Of a stretch of DNA of 64,000 bases, positions 8,000 through 17,433 are shown in pieces (position 1 is the first letter of the stretch; each line of letters begins with the position of its first letter). This DNA is from Gammaproteobacteria bacterium (GTDB lineage: Bacteria > Pseudomonadota > Gammaproteobacteria > Pseudomonadales > Pseudohongiellaceae), in NCBI GenBank assembly GCA_018661465.1, contig JABJIC010000018.1, positions 62,001-126,000 of the forward strand, in the 5' to 3' direction. The position numbers and the translations under genes were made by a program. The notes below the pieces were generated by a model. That model did not search any database. It was not told the origin of the DNA and saw only the letters and a program-made list of their open reading frames with translations.

Positions 8000-9073
8000 T
8001 CACCTTCCTGTTAAGACCACTGATTCGTCATCTTCATTGTCCTTGGCACTTATGCTGCCGACCAGAAATGCTTGTTGAGATTCTCGATTCAGGATATCAA
8101 GTGCCTTCTGAGCAGAGTCAGGGGCAACACAAATAATCATGCCGAGGCCGCAATTGAAAGTGCGATACATCTCCATGTCTTCTACATTGCCTTTTTGCTG
8201 CAGCCAATTGAAGATTTCCGGTCGTGACCAGGACTGTAAATCGATGGTGGCCTGGGCATTTTCTGGAAGTACCCGTGGCAGGTTTTCGGTTATGCCGCCA
8301 CCGGTAATGTGGGCCAGGGCATTTATCTCCACTGACTCTGCTAATTCGGCAATGGCTTTCACATAGATCTTGGTAGGAGTGAGCAGGGTCTCACCCAGAG
8401 TGCTATCGGCAAAAGGCTGGGCGAGATCGGCACCGCTTACTTCAATTATCTTGCGAATGAGGGAATAGCCATTGGAGTGAGGCCCGGACGAGCTAAGACC
8501 GATAAGGCAATCTCCAATTTTAACCTTGCTCTGGTCGATAATTTTTGATTTTTCAACTACACCAACTGAGAAGCCAGCCAGGTCATAATCTTCACCGGAG
8601 TACATGCCCGGCATTTCGGCGGTTTCACCGCCTATCAAGGCGCAGCCAGCGAGCTCACAGCCGGCACCGATTCCGCTAACGACGCTGGTTGCGGTTTCAA
8701 TATTGAGTCCACCAGTCGCATAGTAGTCCAGGAAAAATAAGGGCTCACCACCACAGACAATGAGGTCATTGACGCACATCGCCACCAGGTCTATGCCTAT
8801 AGTGTCGTGCTTGCCCATCATCATCGCCAGCTTCAGTTTGGTGCCTACTCCATCCGTTGCAGAAACCAGAACGGGCTGTGTATAACCGCTGGGGATTTCA
8901 CAGAGAGCACCAAACCCACCCAATTCTGACATGACTTCTGGTCTGTTGGTCTTGCGAGTGACCGACTTGAGCTTCTCTACCAGAGCATTTCCGGCATCGA
9001 TATCGACGCCGGCATCACGATAACTTAAAGATTCTGCTGAAGTGTTTTCGTTCTGCTCACCATCGAATGCCAT
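8000..9073 (-). CDS. purM: Phosphoribosylformylglycinamidine cyclo-ligase
   Basis: PurM closes FGAM to AIR with ATP, the fifth step of purine synthesis. The 357-residue protein shows the family blocks: [19 protein letters not shown] near the N-terminus, [26 protein letters not shown] (ATP site), [11 protein letters not shown] and [16 protein letters not shown]. It is the first gene of the purM-purN operon and is divergent from the DUF2066 gene. The 158-base gap must hold both promoters. Confidence 0.97.
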   Translation of the reverse strand: MAFDGEQNENTSAESLSYRDAGVDIDAGNALVEKLKSVTRKTNRPEVMSELGGFGALCEIPSGYTQPVLVSATDGVGTKLKLAMMMGKHDTIGIDLVAMCVNDLIVCGGEPLFFLDYYATGGLNIETATSVVSGIGAGCELAGCALIGGETAEMPGMYSGEDYDLAGFSVGVVEKSKIIDQSKVKIGDCLIGLSSSGPHSNGYSLIRKIIEVSGADLAQPFADSTLGETLLTPTKIYVKAIAELAESVEINALAHITGGGITENLPRVLPENAQATIDLQSWSRPEIFNWLQQKGNVEDMEMYRTFNCGLGMIICVAPDSAQKALDILNRESQQAFLVGSISAKDNEDDESVVLTGR

Positions 9074-9202
9074 TTGCTAAATCCTTAAGAGTCTGGAAGG
9101 GAATATGTAGCTCGAGAAGGGCGCTATTTTATCAAGAAGCGACAGCCTAGTCAGTGAAAAAAAACGCGAATTTGGATTCTGATTGTCTCACCCTATGCCC
9201 GA

Positions 9203-9230
9203 GGTAGGGATATACAGTATTATCCCTGCC
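9203..9230. promoter_or_regulatory. 28-bp imperfect palindrome just upstream of the DUF2066 start codon
   Basis: AGGGATA at 9206-9212 is mirrored by TATCCCT at 9221-9227, with further GG/CC pairing at the edges and an 8-base spacer. It ends one base before the ATG at 9232. It could be an operator for a dimeric regulator or an RNA hairpin over the ribosome-binding region. Confidence 0.45.
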
Positions 9231-9231
9231 A

Positions 9232-10461
9232 ATGAGCATTGTGCACAAAAAATTCCTTTCAAATACGACCTTTTGGCGGACGACACAGTTAACGCTGGTG
9301 ATTATGCTGTTCTTCGGAATGTTGCCGTCTGGTTCTGCGCTGCAGATAACTGACTTGTACAGCCATCAAGTTCCAGTCACTAACGAGAGTGATGCGGAGC
9401 GTAATCGCGCCTTTGGGGAGGCACTGGCTGCAGTGATACTCAAGGTTAGCGGAGATAGGAGATCCCTGGAGATTCCGGCAATAGAGCGTGCCTTAGCGGA
9501 TGCCCAAAACTACGTCGAAGGCATTAGTTATTCCAGTGAGCTAGTCAGATCCGAAATTGAAGTAGATGAAAACGGAGATGGAGCGCAAGACCAGCTGCCA
9601 ATTGCTGATCCGGGTTCCGTAGTCGATCCTGTGCTGGATGATGGGGAGCCTGATGCTCCAGTAGCCGCAGAGTTTTTAGAGCAGCGATATATCAATGTTG
9701 ATTTCGCCTCCAGCCTTATAGATGAGTTGCTGGTGCAAGCGAATATACCGGTATGGGATAGCAACCGGCCCAGTGTACTTGTATGGATGGTCTTGCAGGA
9801 CGCAGCTGGAAATCGAAGCTTTCTAACGGCGGATAGCAATCCAGAGATCATTGAGATTATGCAAGGGTTCGCGAGCAATAGAGGGCTTCCAATTATTTTT
9901 CCCTTATTGGACTTTGAGGATCGCCGCAGCTTATCGGAAGATATCATCTGGACACTGGATCAGGATGCTATCACTACGGCGAGCGAGCGATATGGGGCTG
10001 ACAGTATTCTTTCTGGCAGGCTTCATTTTACCGCAGGAGGAGAGCTGGTTGGTCTGTGGCAGTTTATCTTTCAGCAAGAGTCTGAGGTCTTCGATGGATT
10101 CGATGAGGAGCTTGAATCCTACATCAATCAGCCCCTGGATCGCATCACCAGTCAATTGTCTTCCTATTTTGCCTTCGAGCCTGAGGCTGCTAGCGCGCAA
10201 GTTGTGAGACTTCGAGTGGATGGCGTTGGGGACCTGACCGCCTATTCTGCGTTACTCAACTATGTGAGAGGACTGGCTGTAGTTGAGAATGTCAGCACGG
10301 CTGCACTTGACGGGGATAGGCTTGATCTTCAGCTTGATCTACTTGGAGACAGCAGGCAATTATCGGAGCTGATTGATTTGGATAGAGACCTATTGCCAAT
10401 TTCTTCGTCTTCGAATGTTTTCGGTGATGATCCGCTCCTGCATTATCGCTGGACTCGATAG
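9232..10461 (+). CDS. DUF2066 secreted protein
   Basis: This 409-residue protein has a hydrophobic N-terminal segment (about residues 17-36, LTLVIMLFFGMLPSGSAL) that looks like a signal peptide. It is followed by DLYSHQVPVTNESDAERNRAFGEAL and VILKVSGD, the typical start of DUF2066 proteins. A middle insert of acidic residues (about 105-140) is not conserved-looking. The family has no established function. It is probably periplasmic, perhaps anchored by uncleaved signal. It is followed 3 bases later by hda, as in Pseudomonas, suggesting an operon although the functions look unrelated. Confidence 0.8.
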   Translation: MSIVHKKFLSNTTFWRTTQLTLVIMLFFGMLPSGSALQITDLYSHQVPVTNESDAERNRAFGEALAAVILKVSGDRRSLEIPAIERALADAQNYVEGISYSSELVRSEIEVDENGDGAQDQLPIADPGSVVDPVLDDGEPDAPVAAEFLEQRYINVDFASSLIDELLVQANIPVWDSNRPSVLVWMVLQDAAGNRSFLTADSNPEIIEIMQGFASNRGLPIIFPLLDFEDRRSLSEDIIWTLDQDAITTASERYGADSILSGRLHFTAGGELVGLWQFIFQQESEVFDGFDEELESYINQPLDRITSQLSSYFAFEPEAASAQVVRLRVDGVGDLTAYSALLNYVRGLAVVENVSTAALDGDRLDLQLDLLGDSRQLSELIDLDRDLLPISSSSNVFGDDPLLHYRWTR

Positions 10462-10464
10462 CCA

Positions 10465-11184
10465 ATGTCGGTATCCGATTTGAATTCATCTCTTCCTATT
10501 TCAAACCAATTAACTTTAGGTGTTGGTCTGGATGATGACGCCACCTTCGAAAACTTTCTGATTGGTTTTGAGAATCAACAAGCAGTGGAGTATCTACAAT
10601 ATTCAGGTAGCGAGCAATTTGTGTATATCTGGGGTAACAGTTCTCCAGGCTTAACTCATCTTCTCCAGGCAGCATGTCATCAAGCCGCAGAGCAAAGCCG
10701 CGGAGCGATATATCTTCCTATGAAGGAAAAGGAAAGCCTGTCCTCGCAAATTTTACAAGGAGCTAACAGTCTTTCTTTGGTATGCATTGATGATATTCAA
10801 GAAATAGCGGGCGACGCTGAATGGGAGGCGGCTCTTTTTACGGCATTTAATAGTATCAAAGACAGTGATGCCAAATTACTGATAGCTGCAAATTCCTCGC
10901 CCCAGGTTTTGGATATCGACCTGGCGGACCTTCATTCCAGATTGCAATCGGGGCTGATTCTCCAGTTGGTTTCGCTGACTGATGAAGAAAAAATTCTTGC
11001 GCTGCAGCTAAGAGCAAGGAATAGGGGCATGGATTTAAGCGATTCGGTGGCAGACTTTATTCTGTTGCGTGCAGAGCGAAGCGTACAAGCGTTAATGGAC
11101 ATACTCGATGAGTTGGATAAGAGTTCGCTTGTGCAGAAGCGAAAACTAACTGTACCGTTGGTTAAGTCAACACTTGGCTGGTAA
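10465..11184 (+). CDS. hda: Hda, DnaA regulatory inactivator
   Basis: Hda is a DnaA-related AAA+ protein which, with the DNA-loaded clamp, stimulates ATP hydrolysis by DnaA and so prevents re-initiation. The 239-residue protein starts with a polar N-terminus (LPISNQLTLGVGLDDDATFENFL; the clamp-binding QL motif is visible). It then has YIWGNSSPGLTHLLQAACH at about 52-70 (a degenerate Walker A), LVCIDDIQEIAG (Walker B), a sensor-1 LLIAANSSP and a C-terminal helical lid. Length matches the family. It follows the DUF2066 gene by 3 bases. Confidence 0.93.
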   Translation: MSVSDLNSSLPISNQLTLGVGLDDDATFENFLIGFENQQAVEYLQYSGSEQFVYIWGNSSPGLTHLLQAACHQAAEQSRGAIYLPMKEKESLSSQILQGANSLSLVCIDDIQEIAGDAEWEAALFTAFNSIKDSDAKLLIAANSSPQVLDIDLADLHSRLQSGLILQLVSLTDEEKILALQLRARNRGMDLSDSVADFILLRAERSVQALMDILDELDKSSLVQKRKLTVPLVKSTLGW

Positions 11185-11226
11185 GCGGTTTAAGAGAATG
11201 CTTCAGGAGTTAAAATAGAGAGTAGT

Positions 11227-11604
11227 CTAGAGAGGAACTTGATAATGCTTGCGATACTCTCGTATGAATAAGATCAGGAATAGAAACAGAAAGACACAGA
11301 ACAGCACTTCGATTAAACCCAGCCACAATCGCTCAGCATCGTAAGCCATCATCACTCCCTGGATAAAATACAGCAGAACAACGAAACTCATCCAAGCATA
11401 ACTGCGAAGATATGCTACATACAGACCTCTGGCGAAAAGCAGAAGTGGCAGTATTTGTAATAACCAGATAACGATACTGGATAGACGAATTTCGTCAAAG
11501 ACAAAGAAAGTACTCAATAGAAACGAGAGTATTAGGCCGTAGTAGGTGACCAAGGTCGCTAGCCTAAGCCTTTGCAGGCTCGTTGGTAATTCACTTGTTT
11601 TCAT
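11227..11604 (-). CDS. DUF2069 inner-membrane protein
   Basis: Starting at ATG 11602-11604 gives 125 residues with four hydrophobic helices (about 12-35, 43-62, 68-88 and 92-115), ending in a basic tail. This is the pattern of DUF2069. Function unknown. An upstream in-frame start would overlap wrbA and add 14 polar residues. It lies 10 bases after the wrbA stop, in the same order as in Pseudomonas, so wrbA-DUF2069 are probably co-transcribed. Confidence 0.8.
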   Translation of the reverse strand: MKTSELPTSLQRLRLATLVTYYGLILSFLLSTFFVFDEIRLSSIVIWLLQILPLLLFARGLYVAYLRSYAWMSFVVLLYFIQGVMMAYDAERLWLGLIEVLFCVFLFLFLILFIREYRKHYQVPL

Positions 11605-11614
11605 AGGTTTCTTA

Positions 11615-12247
<633 letters not shown>

Positions 12248-12255
12248 TTACTGTG

Positions 12256-12606
12256 TCAGATAAGATCAAGCACGTTTTCAGGTGGGCGACCGATGATGGC
12301 GCGCTCACCTTTAACCACGATTGGTCTTTGCATCAGGTTTGGGTGTTCCGTGACATAATCAAAAATAATTTCTTCACTTAGTGACTCATTATCCAAGCCT
12401 AGTTCGCCGAACTCTGCCTCATTGCTTCGGACCAGGTCGCGAATACCAAGCCCCAGTTTAGTCAGCAAGGACTTTAGTTCATCGCGGCTGGGAGGTGTTT
12501 CCAGATAATAAACAATTTCTGGACTAACATCGTTTTCTTCCAGCAAAGCTAATGTGGCTCTTGATTTCGAGCAATTAGGGTTATGGTAAATCTTTATGTC
12601 GGCCAT
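12256..12606 (-). CDS. arsC: ArsC-family (glutaredoxin-coupled) reductase
   Basis: The 116-residue protein has the thioredoxin-fold ArsC start YHNPNCSKSRATLALLEE, with the catalytic Cys at residue 12. It also has YLETPPSRDEL, LVRSNEAEF and a QRPIVVKGERAIIGRPPE block with the conserved arginines. Glutaredoxin-dependent arsenate reductases of this type reduce arsenate to arsenite. No arsB, arsR or acr3 gene is adjacent, and in Pseudomonas the same gene sits in this housekeeping block. It may therefore have a general role rather than belong to a resistance operon. Confidence 0.88.
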   Translation of the reverse strand: MADIKIYHNPNCSKSRATLALLEENDVSPEIVYYLETPPSRDELKSLLTKLGLGIRDLVRSNEAEFGELGLDNESLSEEIIFDYVTEHPNLMQRPIVVKGERAIIGRPPENVLDLI

Positions 12607-12646
12607 TGAGCCTCCCCGAGTTTTGTGATTCTGGGTATTAGCGACA

Positions 12647-13984
12647 CTAAATCTTGTCGGTGAACTTTTTCTTTCCCATTTCTCTATCGATTATAGCGTC
12701 CAGTTCCTTATGAAACTGCTTAATTTTTAATAAGTCTTCTGAATCAGACTTTTCACTTAGTTTGTCAGCTTCATGGTTGCGCAAAGCTCTCCAGATATCT
12801 ACAAGAGTACAGTCTTTAACTGATTTCAAAGGTAAATACCGAACAGGTTCATCACTGGTATGGGTAATTAGCGCTATTGATTCCAGTGTATCCAATGAGT
12901 GTTCTATATCAACCGGATTGCTGCTTATAGTCTCAGCGAGCTCGTCTTCACTCAGGGGCTCTTTGCCATCTATGAAACGATTGATAATGATTGAGGCAAT
13001 GGAGAGACTCAATTCTTCCTGCTGAGAGATGCTGAGCTTACTCGGTCCTCTTCCCGTTCGAGTCTTGGCGGGGTTTTGATGATAGAAGGCGATGCTGCTG
13101 CCAATTAATGCAACCAGCCAGCCAATGTAGGCGAAAAACATCACCGCCACGACCGTTGCGAATGCGAGATAAATTGATTCCCGAGCAGAAGAAACGAAAA
13201 ACCCCTGAAAAACCGAGCCCATCAGTTTCCAGATAATAGTTGTTACAAGGCCGCCGATGAACGCAGAGCTAAATTGCACGCGAGTGTTGGGCAAGAAACC
13301 ATAGGCAAAGGCGAATGCCAGTGACATAAGCAAAACAGGGGCAAGGAAAGCCAGAATTTCGATTAGCACTACGCCGTAACTCAGGTTTTCCAGAAAACTC
13401 TGAAACAGATTGGTATTAACCGAAGAAGTAATACTAATAGAAAGGAATAGCAGTAATGGGCTGACAATTACGGCAAACAAATATTCGCTAACTCTGCTGG
13501 AGAAGGAGCGGCCTCGTTTTACGGCCCAGATATAGTTAAATGAAGACTCAATCTTGTGCATCATCTCCATGACGATATACAGCAAGAGGCCCATACTGGT
13601 TATGCCTATCAGCTCAACCTGAATTGCATCCACATAGCTTAATATCTCGGCAGTAAACTCATTAGCCCGCTCTCCCAATGGCTGCAACAAGGCCAGCAGG
13701 CTCGGTTCCAGAGCATTATGGACTCCTAGTCCCTTGAGTATTGCAAAGACCAGTGCGAGGAGGGGGAAGAAACCTATGACCGTAGTAAACACCAGGCTCA
13801 TGGCGCGAAGAGAGAGCTGGCCCTGAATCAAGTCACGAATAATAGCGATAGTGATTTGACAGCTTCGCACCAGGAATCGACGCCAGAGAGGCAGCCCATC
13901 GATATTCTGCTGCCATAGAAAGCGATTCACTACCCTGCGGATACTGTCGGTCCGCTTCTGCAGTCGCTCGAATTGGATAGCCAT
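12647..13984 (-). CDS. YihY/BrkB-family inner-membrane protein
   Basis: This 445-residue protein has about six membrane helices in residues 40-290. They include LSLRAMSLVFTTVIGFFPLL, a hallmark of the YihY/BrkB family, and FGFLP-type (AYGFLPNTRVQFSSAFIGG) segments. The C-terminal 150 residues are a cytoplasmic extension with a winged-helix-like stretch, also seen in the longer Pseudomonas-type members. The family was once wrongly called ribonuclease BN. Its real function is unknown; transport has been proposed. It is convergent with nothing and precedes arsC on the same strand. Confidence 0.85.
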   Translation of the reverse strand: MAIQFERLQKRTDSIRRVVNRFLWQQNIDGLPLWRRFLVRSCQITIAIIRDLIQGQLSLRAMSLVFTTVIGFFPLLALVFAILKGLGVHNALEPSLLALLQPLGERANEFTAEILSYVDAIQVELIGITSMGLLLYIVMEMMHKIESSFNYIWAVKRGRSFSSRVSEYLFAVIVSPLLLFLSISITSSVNTNLFQSFLENLSYGVVLIEILAFLAPVLLMSLAFAFAYGFLPNTRVQFSSAFIGGLVTTIIWKLMGSVFQGFFVSSARESIYLAFATVVAVMFFAYIGWLVALIGSSIAFYHQNPAKTRTGRGPSKLSISQQEELSLSIASIIINRFIDGKEPLSEDELAETISSNPVDIEHSLDTLESIALITHTSDEPVRYLPLKSVKDCTLVDIWRALRNHEADKLSEKSDSEDLLKIKQFHKELDAIIDREMGKKKFTDKI

Positions 13985-14030
13985 AGGCTGACTTTACCTG
14001 ATTTCTCTAAACTTTTTTCTCTTCTCTAAT

Positions 14031-15773
14031 CTATTCACTCGAAACGATGCTGTTGAGAAACTCCAAGCTCATATCCTTGTCGATAAGCTGCTTTTCATCT
14101 TCGCCTCTTCTCTTGTACTCGATGACGCCGTCGGCCAGCGAGCGAGGAGATACAACGAGTCGATGTGGGATACCCATTAATTCAGAATCAGCGAATTTGA
14201 CTCCGGGGCTGGTTTTTTTGTCTCTGTCATCCAGCAATACTTCCATGCCCAGTGTCTGCGCCTTTACATACAGTGCCTCCGAGATTTCGGATACTGTTTC
14301 AGATTTTTGAGCATCGATTTGAACAATAACCAAATGGAACGGAGCGATGTTTTCCGGCCAGATGATTCCCTGTTTGTCATTGTTTTGTTCGATGCAGGCA
14401 GCAACGATTCGGGTTACACCAATGCCATAACAACCCATGGTCATCAGCACTGCTTTACCATTCACATTCAAGACCGAAGCTTTCATGGACTCGGTATATT
14501 TGGTGCCCAACTGAAAGATATGACCAACCTCGATACCGCGCTTTATAGACAGAGTTCCTTTACCGTCAGGGCTGATATCTCCTTCCTGAACCTTTCGGAT
14601 GTCGGCAACTTCATCGTATTTACATTGCTCGTTCCAGTTTGCGTTCAGCAAGTGGTGACTTTGCTGATTAGCGCCGCATACAAAATTCTGTAGGTCGACT
14701 ACGCTATGATCGGCAACAGTTCTGATTTTTAAGCTCACAGGGCCTAAGCATCCAGGAGGGCAGCCTATGGCTTTTTCTATGGATTCATCACTGGCAAATT
14801 CGATGGGAGAGGAGATGCCTGGAATTTTGCTAGCCTTGGTTTCGTTTAACTCCTGGTCTCCGCGAAGAAGTAGGGCTATGAGATCTTCTGTTCGTTCTCC
14901 ATCATCATTGCAGGCGTGAACAAGTAGAGTCTTAATTAGTGTGTCACTGCTTCTATTAAGAAGGTCAGAAACCTCTTCAATGGTTTTGGCGTCGCCAGTA
15001 TCGACAGTTTCACAAGTTGCTTTGTCGCTTTTGTCAGATTGAGCCTTGGCAGGAATATCTCCCTCGGCGAGTTCAATATTGGCAGCATAGTCGCTGTCGC
15101 TACTGAAGACGATTTCATCTTCGCCAGAGTCAGCCAGCACATGAAACTCGTGTGAAGTACTGCCGCCAATATTGCCGGAGTCAGCAATAACTGGTCTAAA
15201 TTCCATGCCAAGTCGACTGAATATATTGCAATAAGTCTGATGCATTATTTTATAGGTTTCATCGAGACAATCTTGGCTTGCGTGAAATGAATAAGCATCC
15301 TTCATAGTAAATTCGCGCGCACGCATCACGCCGAATCGTGGTCGCCTTTCATCTCGAAATTTGGTCTGGATCTGATAAAAAATTGCTGGCAGCTGTTTAT
15401 AACTGCTGTATTCATTTCTTATCAGGTCGGTAATCACTTCTTCGTGTGTTGGGCCGAGGCAGAAATCCCTATCGTGTCGATCCTTGAAGCGCAGTAACTC
15501 GTGCCCCATGGTTGGCCAGCGACCTGATTCTTCCCATAATTCAGCAGGTTGCACAACAGGCATGATAACTTCCATAGCGCCGGATTTATCCATTTCTTCA
15601 CGTACTACTTGGCTTACTTTGCTTAGTACACGAAGCCCTAGCGGCAACCAGGTATACAGTCCACTAGCGAGTTTTCGGACTAGTCCGGCTCGTAACATGA
15701 GTTGATGGCTGATAATTTCAGCGTCCGAAGGGGTCTCCTTAACCGTCGCTATTAAATATCTACTGGCTCGCAT
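14031..15773 (-). CDS. proS: Prolyl-tRNA synthetase
   Basis: This class II synthetase charges tRNA-Pro. The 580-residue length is that of the bacterial type, with the editing domain inserted between catalytic motifs 2 and 3. The N-terminus, [20 protein letters not shown], is canonical. Motif 1 is near [20 protein letters not shown]. Motif 2 is in [23 protein letters not shown]. The editing region runs from about 225 to 405. Motif 3 includes [13 protein letters not shown]. The C-terminal anticodon-binding domain has [17 protein letters not shown]. It starts at ATG 15771-15773. Confidence 0.97.
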   Translation of the reverse strand: MRASRYLIATVKETPSDAEIISHQLMLRAGLVRKLASGLYTWLPLGLRVLSKVSQVVREEMDKSGAMEVIMPVVQPAELWEESGRWPTMGHELLRFKDRHDRDFCLGPTHEEVITDLIRNEYSSYKQLPAIFYQIQTKFRDERRPRFGVMRAREFTMKDAYSFHASQDCLDETYKIMHQTYCNIFSRLGMEFRPVIADSGNIGGSTSHEFHVLADSGEDEIVFSSDSDYAANIELAEGDIPAKAQSDKSDKATCETVDTGDAKTIEEVSDLLNRSSDTLIKTLLVHACNDDGERTEDLIALLLRGDQELNETKASKIPGISSPIEFASDESIEKAIGCPPGCLGPVSLKIRTVADHSVVDLQNFVCGANQQSHHLLNANWNEQCKYDEVADIRKVQEGDISPDGKGTLSIKRGIEVGHIFQLGTKYTESMKASVLNVNGKAVLMTMGCYGIGVTRIVAACIEQNNDKQGIIWPENIAPFHLVIVQIDAQKSETVSEISEALYVKAQTLGMEVLLDDRDKKTSPGVKFADSELMGIPHRLVVSPRSLADGVIEYKRRGEDEKQLIDKDMSLEFLNSIVSSE

Positions 15774-15819
15774 GGAAAATCCTGTTTGTAACTAAATAAT
15801 ATTTAAAAAACACATAAAA

Positions 15820-15844
15820 GAAAGGCAGCCCAAGGCTGCCTTTC
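15820..15844 (-). terminator. Rho-independent terminator of the HU-like gene
   Basis: A 10-bp perfect stem pairs AAAGGCAGCC (15821-15830) with GGCTGCCTTT (15834-15843) around a 3-base loop. Read on the minus strand it is followed by a T-rich run, 27 bases after the HU-like stop codon. Confidence 0.85.
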
Positions 15845-15870
15845 AAGTTCTTCAAAAACTGAGTATTGCT

Positions 15871-16260
15871 CTATAGGGCAAATTCTTTCAGTTTCTTAAG
15901 TGGCAGAACCTTAACTCGGGTTGTCGCTCCCTTTCTTGGGATGTCCATCATCTCTCCAGGTCGGAAAGGATTAGGTACATTCTTTCTAGCAGGTCGAGCT
16001 GGACGAACTACCGACTTAATCTTAAGAAGTCCTGGCAGGGTGAATTCACCAACAGCGCGCTTCTTCACGTGACGTTCGATTAGAATTCCCAGTTCGTCCA
16101 ATACTGAAGCAACTTCTTTTTTGCTTAGCTCAGTGTTGGCAGAAATTTCGTTAAGAATTTCAGTCTTGGTAAATTTCTTTTGAATTGCTGGAGTCTTTCT
16201 TTTTGGTGCCGCAGCAGTCTTTTTTGCAGCAGCTTTCTTTGTTGATTTCTTTACAGCCAT
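15871..16260 (-). CDS. HU/IHF-family DNA-binding protein with Lys/Ala-rich N-terminal tail
   Basis: This 129-residue protein combines an N-terminal tail of about 28 residues rich in Lys and Ala (KKSTKKAAAKKTAAAPKRK) with an HU-like domain. The domain has FTKTEILNEISANTELSKKEVASVLDEL as helices 1-2 and FTLPGLLKIKSV...RPAR...NPFRPGE as the beta-arm region. The tail resembles the basic tails of histone H1-like proteins and probably strengthens DNA binding. It has its own terminator (15820-15844) and long upstream spacer, so it is monocistronic. It is not the canonical 90-residue HU. Such extended HU-like proteins occur in several gammaproteobacteria. Confidence 0.88.
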   Translation of the reverse strand: MAVKKSTKKAAAKKTAAAPKRKTPAIQKKFTKTEILNEISANTELSKKEVASVLDELGILIERHVKKRAVGEFTLPGLLKIKSVVRPARPARKNVPNPFRPGEMMDIPRKGATTRVKVLPLKKLKEFAL

Positions 16261-17006
16261 GCCCGTTCTCTTTATTTAGTGTGTATGTGTTGTATTAAAA
16301 GAAACTAATTAGTCTTCAGAATATTACCTTTCTGTTATGCAATTCCAGTTAAGGAATTCAGCTAATCAGCTCATCGAAAAATAGTTAAGAAGTTACTTGG
16401 ATACCTGCTTTTTGTACTAATTTATTAACTAGTTGGAAACAGATTCCTTTGCCGCTTCTCAGGGGGTGTATTTATAAATCATTCGTCATGCGCTAGCAAG
16501 TAATTCTGTGAAAATGAGTACATTAGTTTGCATAATTCCTTGATCAAGCAATTATTCATTCCGATTCGTAATTTATCGAGTAAAATGGTAACCATCCACA
16601 GCTCCTCTCTAAATAATAATCCAGCAATTCCTTGTCAATGTCTTGACAGAGAAATACTGCTATGAACGATAAAAACTACTCCCAAAAATTGAGTCGGGGA
16701 AGGACCTTTATAAAAAGGTCAATTAGCCTTTATGGAAATTACAGTATTAGCCCTAATTGAAATTCCAGCGCCTGAACTCCAGTGTTTAAATATGTTTGGT
16801 TTCAGCTTCCTCTGCTTCGGTGTTTTTCAATGATCCATATCCCTGTGATGATATTGAAGCATCTGTTACTGCCTGGGCTATGTGCCTAGTATTTCTTATA
16901 CAGATAAAAAAATGCTTCATATTCGGGGTGCGAGGATTTTCCGATATAAGGTATAATTCGCGGTTTTTAGCGGCTAAATGCCGTCAGAACGGAATTGAAA
17001 CCTGAG
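16261..17006. other. Long AT-rich intergenic stretch
   Basis: About 750 bases with no convincing gene. It contains a TTGACA at 16643-16648, a 32-codon frame at 16662-16760 with no recognisable domain, and a 7-bp hairpin (16703-16709 with 16714-16720) without a T tract. A 69-codon frame from 16796 looks like chance. The promoters of the HU-like gene and of the FmdB-aspS run should lie here. A small RNA is possible but not supported. Confidence 0.4.
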
Positions 17007-17333
17007 ATGCCAATATACGAATATCAATGTAATAGCTGTGGCCATAAGCTTGAAGCATTGCAGAAAATAAGCGATAAGCCGCTAAAAGACTGCCCCAAAT
17101 GTGAAAAAGCAGAGCTGAATAAGTTAATTTCAGCTGCGAGTTTCCGGCTTAAAGGTGGTGGCTGGTACGAAACTGATTTCAAGACCGGCAACAAGAAGCA
17201 ATTAGCTGAATCGGATTCAGCTTCGAATAGTTCTGCAAAGGATTCCGGCTCAAAGCCGTCTAAGGACAAGCCCAAAAGCAATACTGACAGCAAGAGTAAA
17301 ACGTCACCGGAGAAGTCGACGGCCGGAAAATAA
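17007..17333 (+). CDS. FmdB-type zinc-ribbon protein
   Basis: From ATG 17007 this gives 108 residues. MPIYEYQCNSCGHKLEALQ and DCPKCEKAELNKLIS supply two CxxC pairs of a putative regulatory zinc ribbon (FmdB/CxxC_CxxC_SSSS family). After a short GGGWYETDFK motif, the last 45 residues are Ser/Lys-rich low complexity, which gave the family its name. Function is unknown; zinc binding is inferred. It stands directly before aspS, as in many gammaproteobacteria. A TTG at 16995 is in frame but would spoil the conserved MPIYEY start. Confidence 0.88.
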   Translation: MPIYEYQCNSCGHKLEALQKISDKPLKDCPKCEKAELNKLISAASFRLKGGGWYETDFKTGNKKQLAESDSASNSSAKDSGSKPSKDKPKSNTDSKSKTSPEKSTAGK

Positions 17334-17433
17334 TAGCTGATTTAGGCTTATTCGTAGCGAAAATTTTGTAACAGACCCTATATATAGAACAGTGGGCATT
17401 GACTCACTTCATTTGATTAAACAGGAATTAGAT

